A stretch of DNA of 64,000 nucleotides from Viscum album. Taxonomy: Eukaryota; Streptophyta; Magnoliopsida; Santalales; Viscaceae. The stretch is taken from positions 940,093,195-940,157,194 of the forward strand of contig OY728120.1 of assembly GCA_963277665.1 (NCBI GenBank). Reading direction: 5' to 3'. How positions within the stretch are numbered: the stretch's first letter is position 1; every line of letters begins with the position of its first letter. Below, piece after piece: positions 11,654 through 22,319 of this stretch. The notes beneath the pieces are model-generated. The model ran no database searches. It had not been told where the DNA came from and saw only the letters and a program-made list of their open reading frames with translations. The translations under genes were made by a program, and so were the position numbers.

Positions 11654-12769
11654 TATTTCTGATAATTTCCACCGAGGACACGCACATCTGTCTATGGAGG
11701 ATGCGCAGCTGTTGCCCCGCATTCCTGCTTTCCAAAGGTGGGCAGCATTCACTCCTTATTCTGGGATGTCTGCTCCTTGATCAAAACTGGGATGATGGGA
11801 TGTCATATCTTCCTTCTGTGGATTCCTCCTCGGATCTCGTCACCTAGTCTGAGTCTCCCTCATAGATTTAAGATGTGTTCATGAATCTCGTTCCCGGTGC
11901 CATATCTTCATGGACACCAGTTAATTATGCTGATTCTGTTAAGACGCTCCAAGGGGTCTAGTCGGGGCAGCAACATTCGGTTAGGGGAGTGGTCACATTG
12001 AGGCATCTTTGGCGTGTCTTGATGTTGGAGGATTGACATGTCTATCTTCTACACCTTATTATAGGGCTTATCAAGGGCGCAGAAGCCTGAGGCATCCCAC
12101 ATAGAACGTGGGGAATTGTATGCCATAGGCATGTATCTGAGGTTTTCCTCAACTTCCCATATTTAACACAGGGTATGTCGAGAGTTTAACATCCAGCGGA
12201 GACAGATCGGACAGATCGTAACACTAAGAGTGGATTAGATAAAAGAACCCCTGGAGGTAACACCGATGTTGGGGCCAGCCCAAGGGTGGCTTCACGAATG
12301 CTGTGGAGTGGAATAAGGTGGCATGATCCCACTGGGATGTGGTGGCCTGGGTAAGAATTAGGATGGGTGATGAAGTAAAGGGGCTTGAACCTCATGGAGG
12401 ATTCCTACATACCATGCCTTGACATGGATCAAAGTCCTTGTAGTTCAGTATGATACGTTGGGACACCCGAAAATGGTGACCTGCTAGAATGAACGCATGG
12501 GTGGGTCCTAGAGGGAGTAAAACCTCCGGGTTAAGGCATGAACATCCTGAGGCACGTGGGCTCGATGGAGAGATCAGGATGAGACATGGGTGTTGGGCTT
12601 GAACCTCATGGAGGATTCCTACGTATCCCTATGGCGGGGAATCAATTTCCACATATTTCGATGAAATATAGTTTAATGTCATGCGGGACGAGGCATTTGT
12701 GGATTACGTTCTGAGACGGCCCAAGGATATGGGGTCGACGAACCAATGTGAAGAGGGACCTGGGGTCCA
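11654..12769. other. R-U5 distal part of the shared LTR, no gene
   Basis: Non-coding LTR sequence conserved with 32144-33259. It contains the hairpin modules near 12409 and 12622, and no open frame conserved between the two LTRs. Confidence 0.6.
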
Positions 12770-13088
12770 AATGGATGGGGATTATCATTTAATATGGACC
12801 ATGGTGGATAGATGGATGGGGCTTACGCTCTGAGGCCGCCCAAGATGGTGGATATATGGGGATTATGCTCTGAGGCAGCCCATGATGATGGATGGATGGG
12901 GCTTACGCTCTGAGGCGGCCCATGGTGGTATGATGGATGGGGCTTATTCTCTAAGGTGGCCCATGATGGTGGATATATGGGGCTTAGGCTCTGAGGCAGC
13001 CCATAATGATGGATGGATGGGGATTACACTCTGAGGCGGCCCATAGTGGTATGTGGATTACGCTCTAAGATGACCCATGATGGTATCG
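12770..13088. repeat. 40-bp minisatellite in the shared LTR (about 8 units)
   Basis: Same array and nearly the same number of units as 33260-33578, so it predates the split of the two LTRs. Alternating GATGGATGGGG and GATATATGGGG units are visible here too. Confidence 0.85.
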
Positions 13089-13149
13089 TGAACCGACATG
13101 AATGGGGTCGGAACGACCGGGTGGTGGGCTTGAACCTCATGGAGGCTTC

Positions 13150-13187
13150 CTACGTATCCCCGTGGTGGGGAATCAAAGTCCTTGTAG
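13150..13187. repeat. Hairpin module in the shared LTR
   Basis: CTACGTATCCCC, a short loop, then GGGGAATCAAAG and GTAG. The outer CTAC/GTAG and inner CCCC/GGGG arms can pair. Related modules occur near 12409, 12622 and 13325 in the same LTR. It is followed by a copy of the AGTTTAATGTCATG motif. Confidence 0.65.
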
Positions 13188-14672
13188 TTTTGGTGTGTAG
13201 TTTAATGTCATGCGGGATGGGTCATTTGGGGTTTACGCTCTGAGGCGTCCAAAAGTGTTAGTGAACCGACGTGAAGGGGTCGTAATGACTAGGTTGTGGG
13301 ATTGAACCTCATGGAGGCTTCCTACGTACCATGCCTTAACATGGATCAAAGTACCCGTAGTTCACTGTAGGTGGGGGTCAGAGTCCGTGCCCACTCTAAG
13401 CTCACGTGAGTCATGCTCGGTGTGAGAAACAAGAGATAGCAGAGATCTGACGATCACGTCGCAAAGGGTGTGTCCATGGGAAGTGAAGAGGGGATTACGC
13501 ATTGAGCGGCCCATGGTGTTGGGACTTACTCCAGGATGGAGGCACGAGGGGTGACAAATCGTATAGGGATATGGATTTGGGACCGAATAAAGGAGGAGTC
13601 CCACTTCCCATTATGCTCCCCACTGGCTCTGGTGGTGGGGAAGTACGTAGGTGCATGGGTGCTACCTTCTGCAAGAGGGACTAGGGGATTAAACCAAGGA
13701 GGTTTCCCTTCCCCCATGGACAAATGCCACTCCGAGAGGGTGGATATCATCCCATGTGAGGGGTGATACCATCCCCGTGGAGACGAGCAGTGTAAATAAT
13801 GTCTGAGATGGGGGGACCCTGTGTGCAAGGCACGGGGCCAGATCACAGTTTAACGTCATGTGTTTAGGATGAGGTTCTTGGCAGTTTCACGTCCTGCAGC
13901 TCGGACGAGGTGGGTTTACTCCGCACCCCTAGGAATTACATGACCGGTACCCTCTGATCCTTGTGGGAGGGAAGGTATCGTTAATGTCGTTCTGAGGGGG
14001 TGTCGCAGAGCGGACCATCGAGGGGTCCACATTAGCGTGGATATGAGAAGAAGAAATAGTTGTTAGCGTGCCTCTACTAAGAAGAATGAGCCAAAGAAAA
14101 ACAATGGGAAAAACCACCCAAGGGACCTTGAGGTTACTTTTTACAATCCTGGAAGGTTGTACGGGAAAATAGAGCATGGTGTGTATGCCCGGTGTGTGCA
14201 CCTAGGGCATCCAGAAGGAGGAAATCAGGCACCTACACAGGGAGGCACCCGGGGAGTGCCAAGGTGAGGGGTCCTGGGGGTTGTGCACAAAGAAATGTTT
14301 GGCATGCAAAACACCGGGATGGCGCATAATCGGGGAAAAGGACTTGCACACCACTTGTAGGACCGCACCCAAGGGATATGAATTGCGTGCAAGTGGAAAA
14401 GGCCGCCCCCAAGGGTAAGGTCGCACCCAGTGAAAGGGATTGCATGCAATTGGAACGTTTTGCGCGTAGTAGAAGGGAATGTGCTCAAGGGAAGAACCCT
14501 AAAGGGTTTGGAATCCTATTTAAGCTAGTCGGATTGCGCATAAAGGCAGATCCTGGGGCGCGGTGGTGCGAAAGGATCAGTCCCTAAAGGACATCTTGCA
14601 TGCGCGGAATTCTGATTTCGCACATGAGAGCCGGTTCAAATTCAGCAAACTCAAAATGGAAGGGGTATCCTT

Positions 14673-14682
14673 CTATTTATAG
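14673..14682 (-). promoter_or_regulatory. TATA box of the shared LTR
   Basis: Minus strand CTATAAATAG at the position matching 35163-35172 (offset 20490). It would drive transcription of unit A2 toward lower coordinates. Confidence 0.65.
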
Positions 14683-14970
14683 GCATCCAACGGAGCAGAA
14701 TGCAGGTTGGCGCACAAAACTTGTGTGCCAGGTACGACGACATGGAATGTAGACCGCACGGGGCTGGCGAACAATTTTTTTTCACGCCGGCTCCGGGGAC
14801 CTTTTGCGAATCCCAGACCCCTTCCGCACGACACATTTTTTTCGAGCGCATTCCACTTTTTTCCGTGCAACACTTCTGGGCCCTCCGGACTGAGCCTCAG
14901 GGTTCGAATATGACTTCTCTTTGTCATTTCAACACTTCCTTCAGTAGTTATGGACTTTTCGGCGTCTAAA

Positions 14971-14983
14971 AATTCACCCCATC
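14971..14983 (-). promoter_or_regulatory. Polypurine tract of element A
   Basis: Minus strand GATGGGGTGAATT directly precedes the start of the 3' LTR. This is the place where plus-strand priming is expected in an LTR element. It is weak as a purine run, being broken by three Ts, so the call rests mainly on position. Confidence 0.6.
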
Positions 14984-15147
14984 ATAATTGGATCAGTGAG
15001 GGGTCACAATGATCAGATTATGAGGGAGACGCTGAAACGCCAAAGTGTTGGGTTTCGTGGGCCCCCTGCGCGCAAAAAACGTTGCGGCACAGAAAATTCC
15101 GGCTGGCACAAAATCCGCCTTTCATGCGGCGTGGAACCCTAGATTCT

Positions 15148-15157
15148 CTTATAAAAG
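15148..15157 (+). promoter_or_regulatory. TATA box of the antisense gene in element A
   Basis: Plus strand CTTATAAAAG followed by GGTCC. It lies 253 bp upstream of the first ATG of the antisense PMD gene, outside the LTR. No other TATA-like site of this quality is seen between 14970 and 15410. Confidence 0.55.
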
Positions 15158-15856
15158 GGTCCATGGGTCCCCTGATCCACACGCAACTTTCTCGAGTCAT
15201 AGGGTCAGAGCTCTTGTGTGCGAAATTCCCTCTGCAACTGCGCGGAAAACCCGCTTTTGCAGCGTATAATTGCTCCCAATTTTGGCTGTATTTACGCGAC
15301 AACTCAGGATTTTCCACACCGACTTCTCTTATTTCGCGCCCAGCTTCTGAATTTCATGCAACACATCCAGATTCCATGCAACACTCTCGAAGCACTTGGC
15401 TGGAAGAAGATGACCGCAAACCAAGTAGATGAGGGGGAAGCTGCCGCTTGAAGAGCTGAAATGGCAGCGAACGAGGAGGTTTATGGCACCAGGGTGGTTG
15501 TTTCCAACAACCATACTTTTTTCAACCTACTGACCCCCACCCAGAAGGAGTACCCTTTGTAAAACCACATTATGCTATGGAACTTCAGAATTTTGGACGA
15601 GGTTCCGCTGCCGGGATTCGAGGTTGATACACCGTGGTCCTGGGTGACCCAGGAGGATTACCTTCCCCGATACAACATCACCAACAATGGTCGTCCGGCC
15701 AGAGAGACCAGGCACATGGATACATATGTACTGAACCCAAGGACTAGGACCATTTCATGGGGTGATCATGTTGCATAGAGTTACCCAACCCTCTATGAAA
15801 GAACGTTCCGTCAGAGCATCATGGACGATACTAAGGGCTGGCTGCAAGACTGAGAT

Positions 15857-17235
15857 TTGCGGTCCAGAGGAAACTTCACCAGTGAGTGGGCCTGGGCATA
15901 CTGGTTTCACCATACGTGCGACCAATTCAGGGCCGAGCTACGACACATTGGTCTATTCGAGGCGGTCTGGACGTCACAGTTCCACTTCTACCGCCATCCT
16001 GAGCTCGGGCCGGAGCTGTTCACCCGGTGGTCCCCTAACACCAATACATTCCATTTTCACCATGGGGAAGTTGGCATCAGCCTCTAGGACATCCACTGCA
16101 TCGGAGGTGTCCCACTGGAGGGCTATCAATATGACGAGTTCCTTCCTCTGATGAACACCTGGGAGGACAGATCACAGACCCCCATGCTGACGTGGAATCT
16201 ACTAGAGCTGGCCAAAGAGATGCTGGAGGTCAAGGAATTCCTGAAGGACATCACCTACAAGGACTGGTTCAGCCTGTTCCTGGAGAATAACCTGACGGTC
16301 AAGATGCCGGGACGGGGAAAATTGTGTCCAATCGTGGCTCAGAGGAGCAAGAATGGATCATACTGGAGGATCCTGGAGGCGGGGAAATACCAATCATGGG
16401 GCTTCCATGTTAATGAGGCTCGTGACCCGAATGTTTGATATGCCGGGTTCGTCGCCACCTTCTTGAGCGGGTGGCTCCTTCCGGTGCAGGACGCAAGGAT
16501 GGGCATTCGTCCAGCAACTCTGGTGATGGCGGGCACCATGGATGCTAAAAAAGGTTTAATCTGGGGTTCCCCATGCTGGCTAGGCTGTACACCATTCTGG
16601 GATGCATCTCAAGAGGCGGGTCACCTAGGAGGGTGTGTGGCCCCTTCCAGATCTTCCACGGCTGGGTGGTGGATCATCTTGGTAGGTACACTTTCCCAAA
16701 TGCCATTCGTCCTCCAGGAAATGGCATGTGACCATCTCTGATGAACATTGTCGGGGTCGCACAGATGATGATCAGCGAGGAGGGAGTAAGGATCAGAATT
16801 GGTAACCATGCCAACTTGTCCTTCAGCCCATTCCCCACCCTGACCGGCCAAATGGTAGACAATGGGAAAGGCCTGATGGAGTAGTAGGAATAATTCCAGA
16901 GCATCTGGGGCGGGGTGCTCGTGGCTTGGATTGATTGGAAGATCTTCTGTGAGCCTTACGTGCCGTCTCGATTCGCCAGGCAGTTCGAGTGCCTCCAGCA
17001 AATACCAAAGAGGCTATTCACGAATGTCTGGGAGGAGAGGAATCCATGCGTCCTTCGCCATATGTGGTTAATATTCACAACATATGGCTCTGGTGATGTC
17101 ATTACCCTTCCTCCCATCGGGGCCGACGCTGGCCTAGAAACCAAGTATGCCGAACACTGGACCATCGCATACCCCGAGGAGATTTTGTGCAAGAGAGTTC
17201 AGAAACTTGAGACTACCCACGTGGAACCTGGGTGA
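15857..17235 (+). other. Plant mobile domain (PMD) region of the antisense gene
   Basis: Visible landmarks match the PMD/aminotransferase-like family: RWSPNTNTFHFHHGEVGISL, then (after a TAG at 16085) DIHCIGGVPLEGYQYDEF. These are the conserved HTFH...GE...L-D-...G-P-...G box. Next come TYKDWFSLFLENN (16250), YAGFVATFLSGWLLP (16440), and in a shifted frame MLARLYTILGCISRGG and GPFQIFHGWVVDHLGRY (16640). VPSRFARQFECLQQIP (16960) closes the domain with its usual RFARQFG-like box. Order and spacing fit one domain of about 450 residues. The family assignment is from recognition of motifs, not from a search. Confidence 0.78.
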
Positions 17236-17912
17236 CGAGAGAGAAGGAAAGGTGCCGCTAAAAGGGGGAGACCAGAGGCATGCCAGGCAGTGAGGCCTAC
17301 GCAGGTCGGGACCTCAAAAGTAGGGACATCACATGGTGTTGCTGCGACCTCTTTGCCCGGAGGATGGTCACACGGGGCGGACAGAGAACTTTCAGGGAAG
17401 TAGATAAGATACCTGCTCCAACCTTCCCATTATTCAATCTTCCCAGCACTATGGTCAGCCTGGTTAACCCTGCGGTAGTCGATGAGCGTTGAAGCTCTCT
17501 GGCAGAAGATAATGCGGGATGGAGTCCAGCTGCCAGAAGTCGGGATTTTCCGGATTTCCGACCGAGTAGAATTCCATCGGCGGAATACATATCTAATGGC
17601 CATGGACACATACGCGCGCCAACAGGGTCGGCTTGTGGATCCACCTTTCCTGGTGAAAGTGATGCTCATCCAAGAGCATGATTCAGATTGATGCTGCCAG
17701 GAGAAGGTGACAGTGACGAGTCAGAGGATGATGAGATCAGAGAGGAAGTGGGAGGAGAAGAAGAAAGTGAAAGATAAGGTGAAGGAGAAGATGAAAGAGA
17801 AGGTTAAGGAGAACCCGAAGGTGAGGGGTCGCAAGGGGCGCCCTACCAAGGGAGTCTTCGGGAGAGCGGGGAGATTTTTGGCTCTGACATTGACATAACC
17901 GAGATAATCGAG

Positions 17913-17988
17913 GTATGCTTCAACCCCCATCCATCCTTGTACTCTCTTCCCTTTGCAACCCAAATCCCATCTTCCTCATCTTACTCAG
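17913..17988 (+). other. Putative intron 1 of the antisense gene
   Basis: GAG/GTATGC donor and a long pyrimidine-rich stretch ending CTTACTCAG/GAG, 76 bp. Removing it joins the acidic frame (ITEIIE) to EHIGADQASLVEGG in one continuous reading frame, which supports a real intron. Confidence 0.65.
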
Positions 17989-18157
17989 GAGCACATTGGT
18001 GCCGATCAAGCGTCTCTAGTTGAAGGAGGGGAGGAGGAATCATTAAGGCCAGGTGGGGGACCGACGCCCTTTACTTAGCTGACGAGTGCCGAGGGATCTC
18101 CTGCCACGACATCTCTTGCAGTGTCTTGAGCACCGAAAGCTGGCGCTCTGAGTTCCT

Positions 18158-18227
18158 GTAAGTCCCTTGCTTCGCTACTGGTGCTTACTATCAGAGAAGT
18201 CAACTAATCAGGATGCTCCATGTACAG
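18158..18227 (+). other. Putative intron 2 of the antisense gene
   Basis: CCT/GTAAGT donor and CATGTACAG/TGATC acceptor, 70 bp. Splicing restores the frame from APKAGALSS into LILALEACRAAEPRP, the open frame that runs on to the coiled coil. Alternative AG acceptors at 18194 and 18211 would give introns that are too short for plants. Confidence 0.58.
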
Positions 18228-19257
18228 TGATCTTGGCGTTGGAGGCTTGTCGGGCTGCTGAGCCCAGGCCGTCTGTGAGTGAATTAGTGGCGGACATACC
18301 GCCTCCTCCAGAACATACATACCAAAATGAGTCGGCCCTGGAAATTGGTGAGCTGGGGGAAGTAGACATCAGTGGTGCTGTCATTGGAGCGAGGCCAGAA
18401 GCTGACAAAGGCACCGTCGCTATTGGGGCGAGAGAGAAAGGTCACCCAGATGTCGAGGATCCTATTCCTCAAAAAGGCATTTTTGAGACAGATCCTGCTA
18501 CTGACATGCTGGTTGTCTTCCCTGTATATCGACCCGCAGATCCTGAAGAAATAGATGATTCAGATTCAAAAGCGGCCGAGGAGAGCCGGATGACATCACA
18601 CAAAGGGTGGAAGTGCATCCAGCATTTTCTCAGGCAGCCTCAGATGGATTGGCTGAGGCAGATGGGATCGCTCCAGACCTGGCTGCGTTTCCTGTGTGCT
18701 AAAGGGGCTAATGCTCAACACCTTCATCTGATGGTCTGTGATTACATGGCCGAAAAGATACGTGAGAGCAGCCGGTGCACCGACGTTGCCCAGTGTCGGG
18801 AGGAATATGTGAGCACCTGAGCACTCCTGAGGGCAGAGCAGGAAGTCTGACGCCTCTAAGAGAAGGAGACAGAGAAGGAGGACTTCATTGAAACATTCTC
18901 TGAGCTCATGGAGCAACTGAAAGCCCAGCTTGCTGATTCCCAAGAACAACTGATGGAGGCGAGTCATCAGATAACCATGCTTCAAACTGAATAGGCGCGG
19001 GCACAAGCTAGGATTGGCGAACTGCGCTCTGTGGCTGCTGATGAAGAGAGAGTATTCTGGGAGCGAGAAGCAGTCCTGGAGGCCACCAGCCAAAGGGTAG
19101 TGACGTTGGAAAGATCTCTTCAGGAAGCTGACCCTTAAGGGCCCTGTTTTGGTCAGCTCATGATCTTTTTTCTTTTACAGCTCATCATTTCTAACCAATG
19201 TATGGAAAAATATATTTATCTGTACCTTTGGTTTAATATGCTCAACCATAATCCTGA

Positions 19258-19263
19258 AATAAA
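19258..19263 (+). terminator. Candidate polyadenylation signal of the antisense gene
   Basis: AATAAA 120 bp after the TAA at 19136-19138, in an AT-rich stretch that contrasts with the GC-rich coding part. It sits where a 3' end would be expected for a separate plus-strand transcript. Confidence 0.5.
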
Positions 19264-19710
19264 TAACAATTCACCCCTAATCTCATGTGGGTCATACCAA
19301 TTGTGAGAAACAAATGATGCTCGTATTATCATTTTGTTCGTCCGTGGGGGCATCAACCAAGCTTCATACATCTGAAATTGAGACCAGATTTCCAAGTAGA
19401 AGAGGGAGTCTCATCCAAAGGAAGTGGACCTCAGACCTGATCGATGTATCGTCTTCTCAATGTGCTCTAATGCACGAGCAGGGCAATGCCCAGAGCATTG
19501 AAATTAGTCCGAACAGAGGGGGATGGAAAATGTGAATAACGTTACCCCAAATTCAGAACACAGTGAGGGTGGTGTGGTAATGAGGATAGCTATTGACCGT
19601 GGTGGAAACACAACATCCATATCACATTGGCCCGAAATGGGGACAACGAATGATGTATGACCGCTGACCATGTTCGAAACACGGGGCTTGACTCAAATAT
19701 CATTGATCAG

Positions 19711-19962
19711 TCTTCCAGAACATTGGCCCAGGACAGCAGGCGGACAATAAGTCAAACATCCATACTATTAGGGGGTCCCATCAAACATGACCAGTCTTTC
19801 GGAATGTTGGCCCAAGAAAACAGGTGGACCATAGGTCGAGCATCCATACTGTTGGTGGGTCCCATCAAACATGACCAGTCTTCCGGAACGTTGGCCCATG
19901 ATAGCAGGCGGACCATAGGTCGAGCATCCATACTGTTAGGGGGTCCCATCAAACATGAAAGA
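19711..19962. repeat. 84-bp tandem repeat, three units
   Basis: Units start at 19711, 19795 and 19879, each beginning TCTTYCRGAA and ending GGTCCCATCAAACATGA. The period is exactly 84 bp, a multiple of three. Confidence 0.92.
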
Positions 19963-20298
19963 AGATGAAGATCCGAATAATGGGGTACGCAATGTGTGGA
20001 AAGTGAAGTGGTGGTTTGTTCAAACAGAATACAACACTCTTGAAACTACGCCACCATAACGAAAGCACAATAAGTGGGTGCATTAATCTGTTCATGGACT
20101 ATTCCTACTCTTAGACAGGGCCTCTCTGGTGAGGGAGCTGTCACTTCCCAACATCACTATAGGGAATCCCAAACTTATTCGGGGATAATGCAGTAGTTAC
20201 ACAACTTCCCGAGAAGTCAGGACAAAGGGCCGAAAGTGAGGGGGGGAATAGACTTGTGATTCCCGGGGCTGGACCCAAGACGAAATGTCCGGGCGTTC

Positions 20299-20337
20299 CT
20301 ACGTATCCCATAAGGATGGGAATCAATCCGCATGTAG
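20299..20337. repeat. Hairpin module in the 3' untranslated part of element A
   Basis: CTACGTATCCCA, loop, TGGGAATCAA and GTAG. It has the same layout as the LTR hairpin modules although it lies 7 kb away. Confidence 0.6.
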
Positions 20338-20539
20338 TTCTGGAAATGATCTTAGTTTAAGGTCTTAGGACTCTGACCAAAGGGTAAGGAGAGTAGGAGA
20401 CACACGATAAGGCGGTCACACAACCCCATGTGAATGAGGACATAAGCCATACTTACCATGTGTTCCCTGGGGAAGTGTCCCGGTCAAGTGAGCGAACATG
20501 AATGTTAGGTTGGACCCGTGGGGAAGTGCCCGAGCGCTC

Positions 20540-20578
20540 CTACGTATCCCTTAATAATAGGAATCAAGCCATACGTAG
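20540..20578. repeat. Hairpin module in the 3' untranslated part of element A
   Basis: The outer arms CTACGTA and TACGTAG are perfectly complementary. The inner CCTTA/TAGG region is weaker. It is followed by TTCGTGGAGG. Confidence 0.62.
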
Positions 20579-20884
20579 TTCGTGGAGGGTGGAATGGCAG
20601 GGCATGGTACCTGTGCAAAGGATGAAAGGGGCGTGCAAGTCTAGCCCTCGCACCAAAAGAAGCGGAATTTGATGTATCTTGTTTGTCCTTTAAGGTGAAT
20701 GGTTTTTCTTTTGTGGAGCGACCGACCTAGGGTAGAAATTCCTAGTATCGCCAAAATAGTCAATCCATATATGTGCATTGAAAAATGGTATTGTAAATGA
20801 CTAATACCCAACGTGATTCCCTCTATGGAGAGGTCATCACAATGCAGTGCCGTTTTTTGTCGTGCGGCCGAGATGATATCATCA

Positions 20885-22319
20885 CAGTTTACGGTCATGT
20901 GGTTGGACTAACCAGCACAGTTTAAGGTCATATGGCTTGGAATCGGGGGAATACACATGATGCGATAAAGCATACCAGATGTGGATGAGGACATAATTTC
21001 ATACCATCACTGTGCGCGATTCCGGGAGGAGAGCCTCGGGCCAAGGGGCCAGTGAGGGTTTAAAGATCAAGGGGCAGGAGACACTAGCCTCCAGCTGAGT
21101 TGGGCCCTAAACGTAATGTCTGGGAGACCCCTCATTTCCCATGGGGATGAGGGCCAAGCTGTGAATGGCTCTTAGAGAAGAACCAATCCCATAATCCTAG
21201 CGCTCGGATTGCGGGAGCCCCGAGAAACGCTGTAACGCAGCTTTGTCTGCCTGACGTGTGGAAGTGCCCTGAGGGTTAGTGCAAGGAGTGTCGAGATTCC
21301 TCCTTGACACGATGGGGTGGAACATAATGTGAATAATTAAACCAACATTCAGGGACTGATGGAGTTGGCGTGAAAACAGAGGATTACTGCTGACCATGTT
21401 CACAACACAGCATCTCGACACGTTAGCCTGAAATGGGGAAAAAATGAGCGTCGACCGCTGACCATGTTCGCAACACAGGACTTGTATCAATTTTTTGTCT
21501 AAAACCCTCAGGGGAATTGGCCCTTAATAGTAGGAAATCCCTTATGCGTTGTATCCAGGCCATTTTTGGGGGTCCCTCCGGGTGTGAAAGATAATGGGGG
21601 CCCGAATGAAGAGGAGCACGAAGCTTGACAAGTGTATGGAACTTTCCTAAGTTGAATCTGACACTCAAGGTCCTAGACCAGAGTACTCTGAACACATTAG
21701 TGGACCACTGAAAAGGGTCAAAGGGCTCAGTTTGAGAGCGGCCAAAAGATGGCGGATTTCCAGGAGAAGGGGGCATGGCGCCAAAAAATCATGTACCACA
21801 CCTATATATCCCCCTCATGGAGAGGGACATGCCAAGAGGCCGAGGTGACTGGGAGATTGTGGGATCTCTTAAGAGATGGGGATGGACCTGAAACCTAGGT
21901 GTTCATGTAGTCCTACGTATCTGATGAAGATGAGAATCTAGCCACACATAGTTCTAGAAGAAGAGTTTAAAGTCGTGTAGGAAAATGAAAGGAAATCCAT
22001 CTGGGAATGTGTATGGTATAGTGAGAAACCTAACGTGAATTAGGACATAATCCCACACCACACCATAAAATCCCATAGGAGAGAGCCTGGGCCGGGGGTC
22101 TGAGGCTGGGCCTCGGTCAGGCAGGCCTGACTGGCTTGCAGTTTAACGTCATGCCGGACGAGCATGCATTTTTAGGTCATGCGGGACCATGGTGCAGTTT
22201 AAGGTCATGGAGGACCCAGCAGTTTAGGGTCATGTTGGACTAAAGGGGCACAGATATTGGAGAAAATGAAGTTTAAGGTCGTGTAGGACCTGATGCAGTT
22301 TAGGGTAATGCAGGACTCC
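20885..22319. repeat. Cluster of the AGTTTAAGGTCATG motif
   Basis: Copies of about 20 bp with consensus CAGTTTAAGGTCATGNNGGACC start at 20885, 20918, 21963, 22139, 22167, 22195, 22220, 22268 and 22295, with another at 20354. In 22139-22319 they are spaced 25-48 bp apart. Related copies occur in both LTRs (12669, 13198, 13845, 33159, 33690, 34337). Confidence 0.75.
21913..21951. repeat. Hairpin module in the 3' untranslated part of element A (decayed)
   Basis: CTACGTATCTGATGAAG and GAGAATCTAGCCACACATAG keep the layout of the other modules with more mismatches. A copy of the AGTTTAAAGTCGTG motif follows 12 bp downstream. Confidence 0.5.

Larger units (their letters stand above)
11654..14970 (-). 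repeat. Shared LTR: 3' LTR of element A and 5' LTR of unit A2
   Basis: Same length (3317 bp) and order of landmarks as 32144-35460. The terminal bases have decayed: the minus-strand start reads TTTAGACGCC instead of TGTAGACGCC, and the end is GAAATA. It is bordered by a polypurine tract on its upstream side (14971-14983) and by a tRNA-Trp-type primer site on its downstream side (11629-11648), which shows that it serves two internal regions. Confidence 0.87.
15410..19138 (+). pseudogene. Antisense gene of element A: PMD-like protein with C-terminal coiled coil (degenerate, intron-containing)
   Basis: Lies between integrase and 3' LTR on the strand opposite to gag-pol, as do the antisense ORFs known from Tat elements. 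It starts MTANQVDEGE at 15410. The first 1.8 kb encodes a plant mobile domain (separate entry). Then come a segment with RDGVQLPEVGIFRISDRVEF (17505-17690), an acidic tract (GDSDESEDDEIREEVGGEEE) near 17700-17770, and two apparent introns. The Pro-rich VADIPPPPEH follows, then a C-terminal Glu/Gln-rich heptad-like coiled coil (18870-19130, e.g. ELMEQLKAQLADSQEQLMEA). The gene ends with TAA at 19136-19138. Frameshifts near 16565 and 17690, and at least eight internal stops, show that it is dead. The function in the element is unknown. PMD proteins in plants (MAIL1/MAIN family) act in gene and transposon silencing. Confidence 0.75.

Noticed and set aside
12770..13088. CRISPR-like array
   Set aside because: Units are contiguous and diverged with no unique spacers; it is a minisatellite in plant LTR DNA.
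17707..17898. Lysine-rich plus-strand frame (KKKVKDKVKEKMKEKVKENP)
   Set aside because: The neighbouring frame reads an acidic GDSDESEDDE tract that joins correctly across intron 1; the lysine-rich version is its frame shadow.
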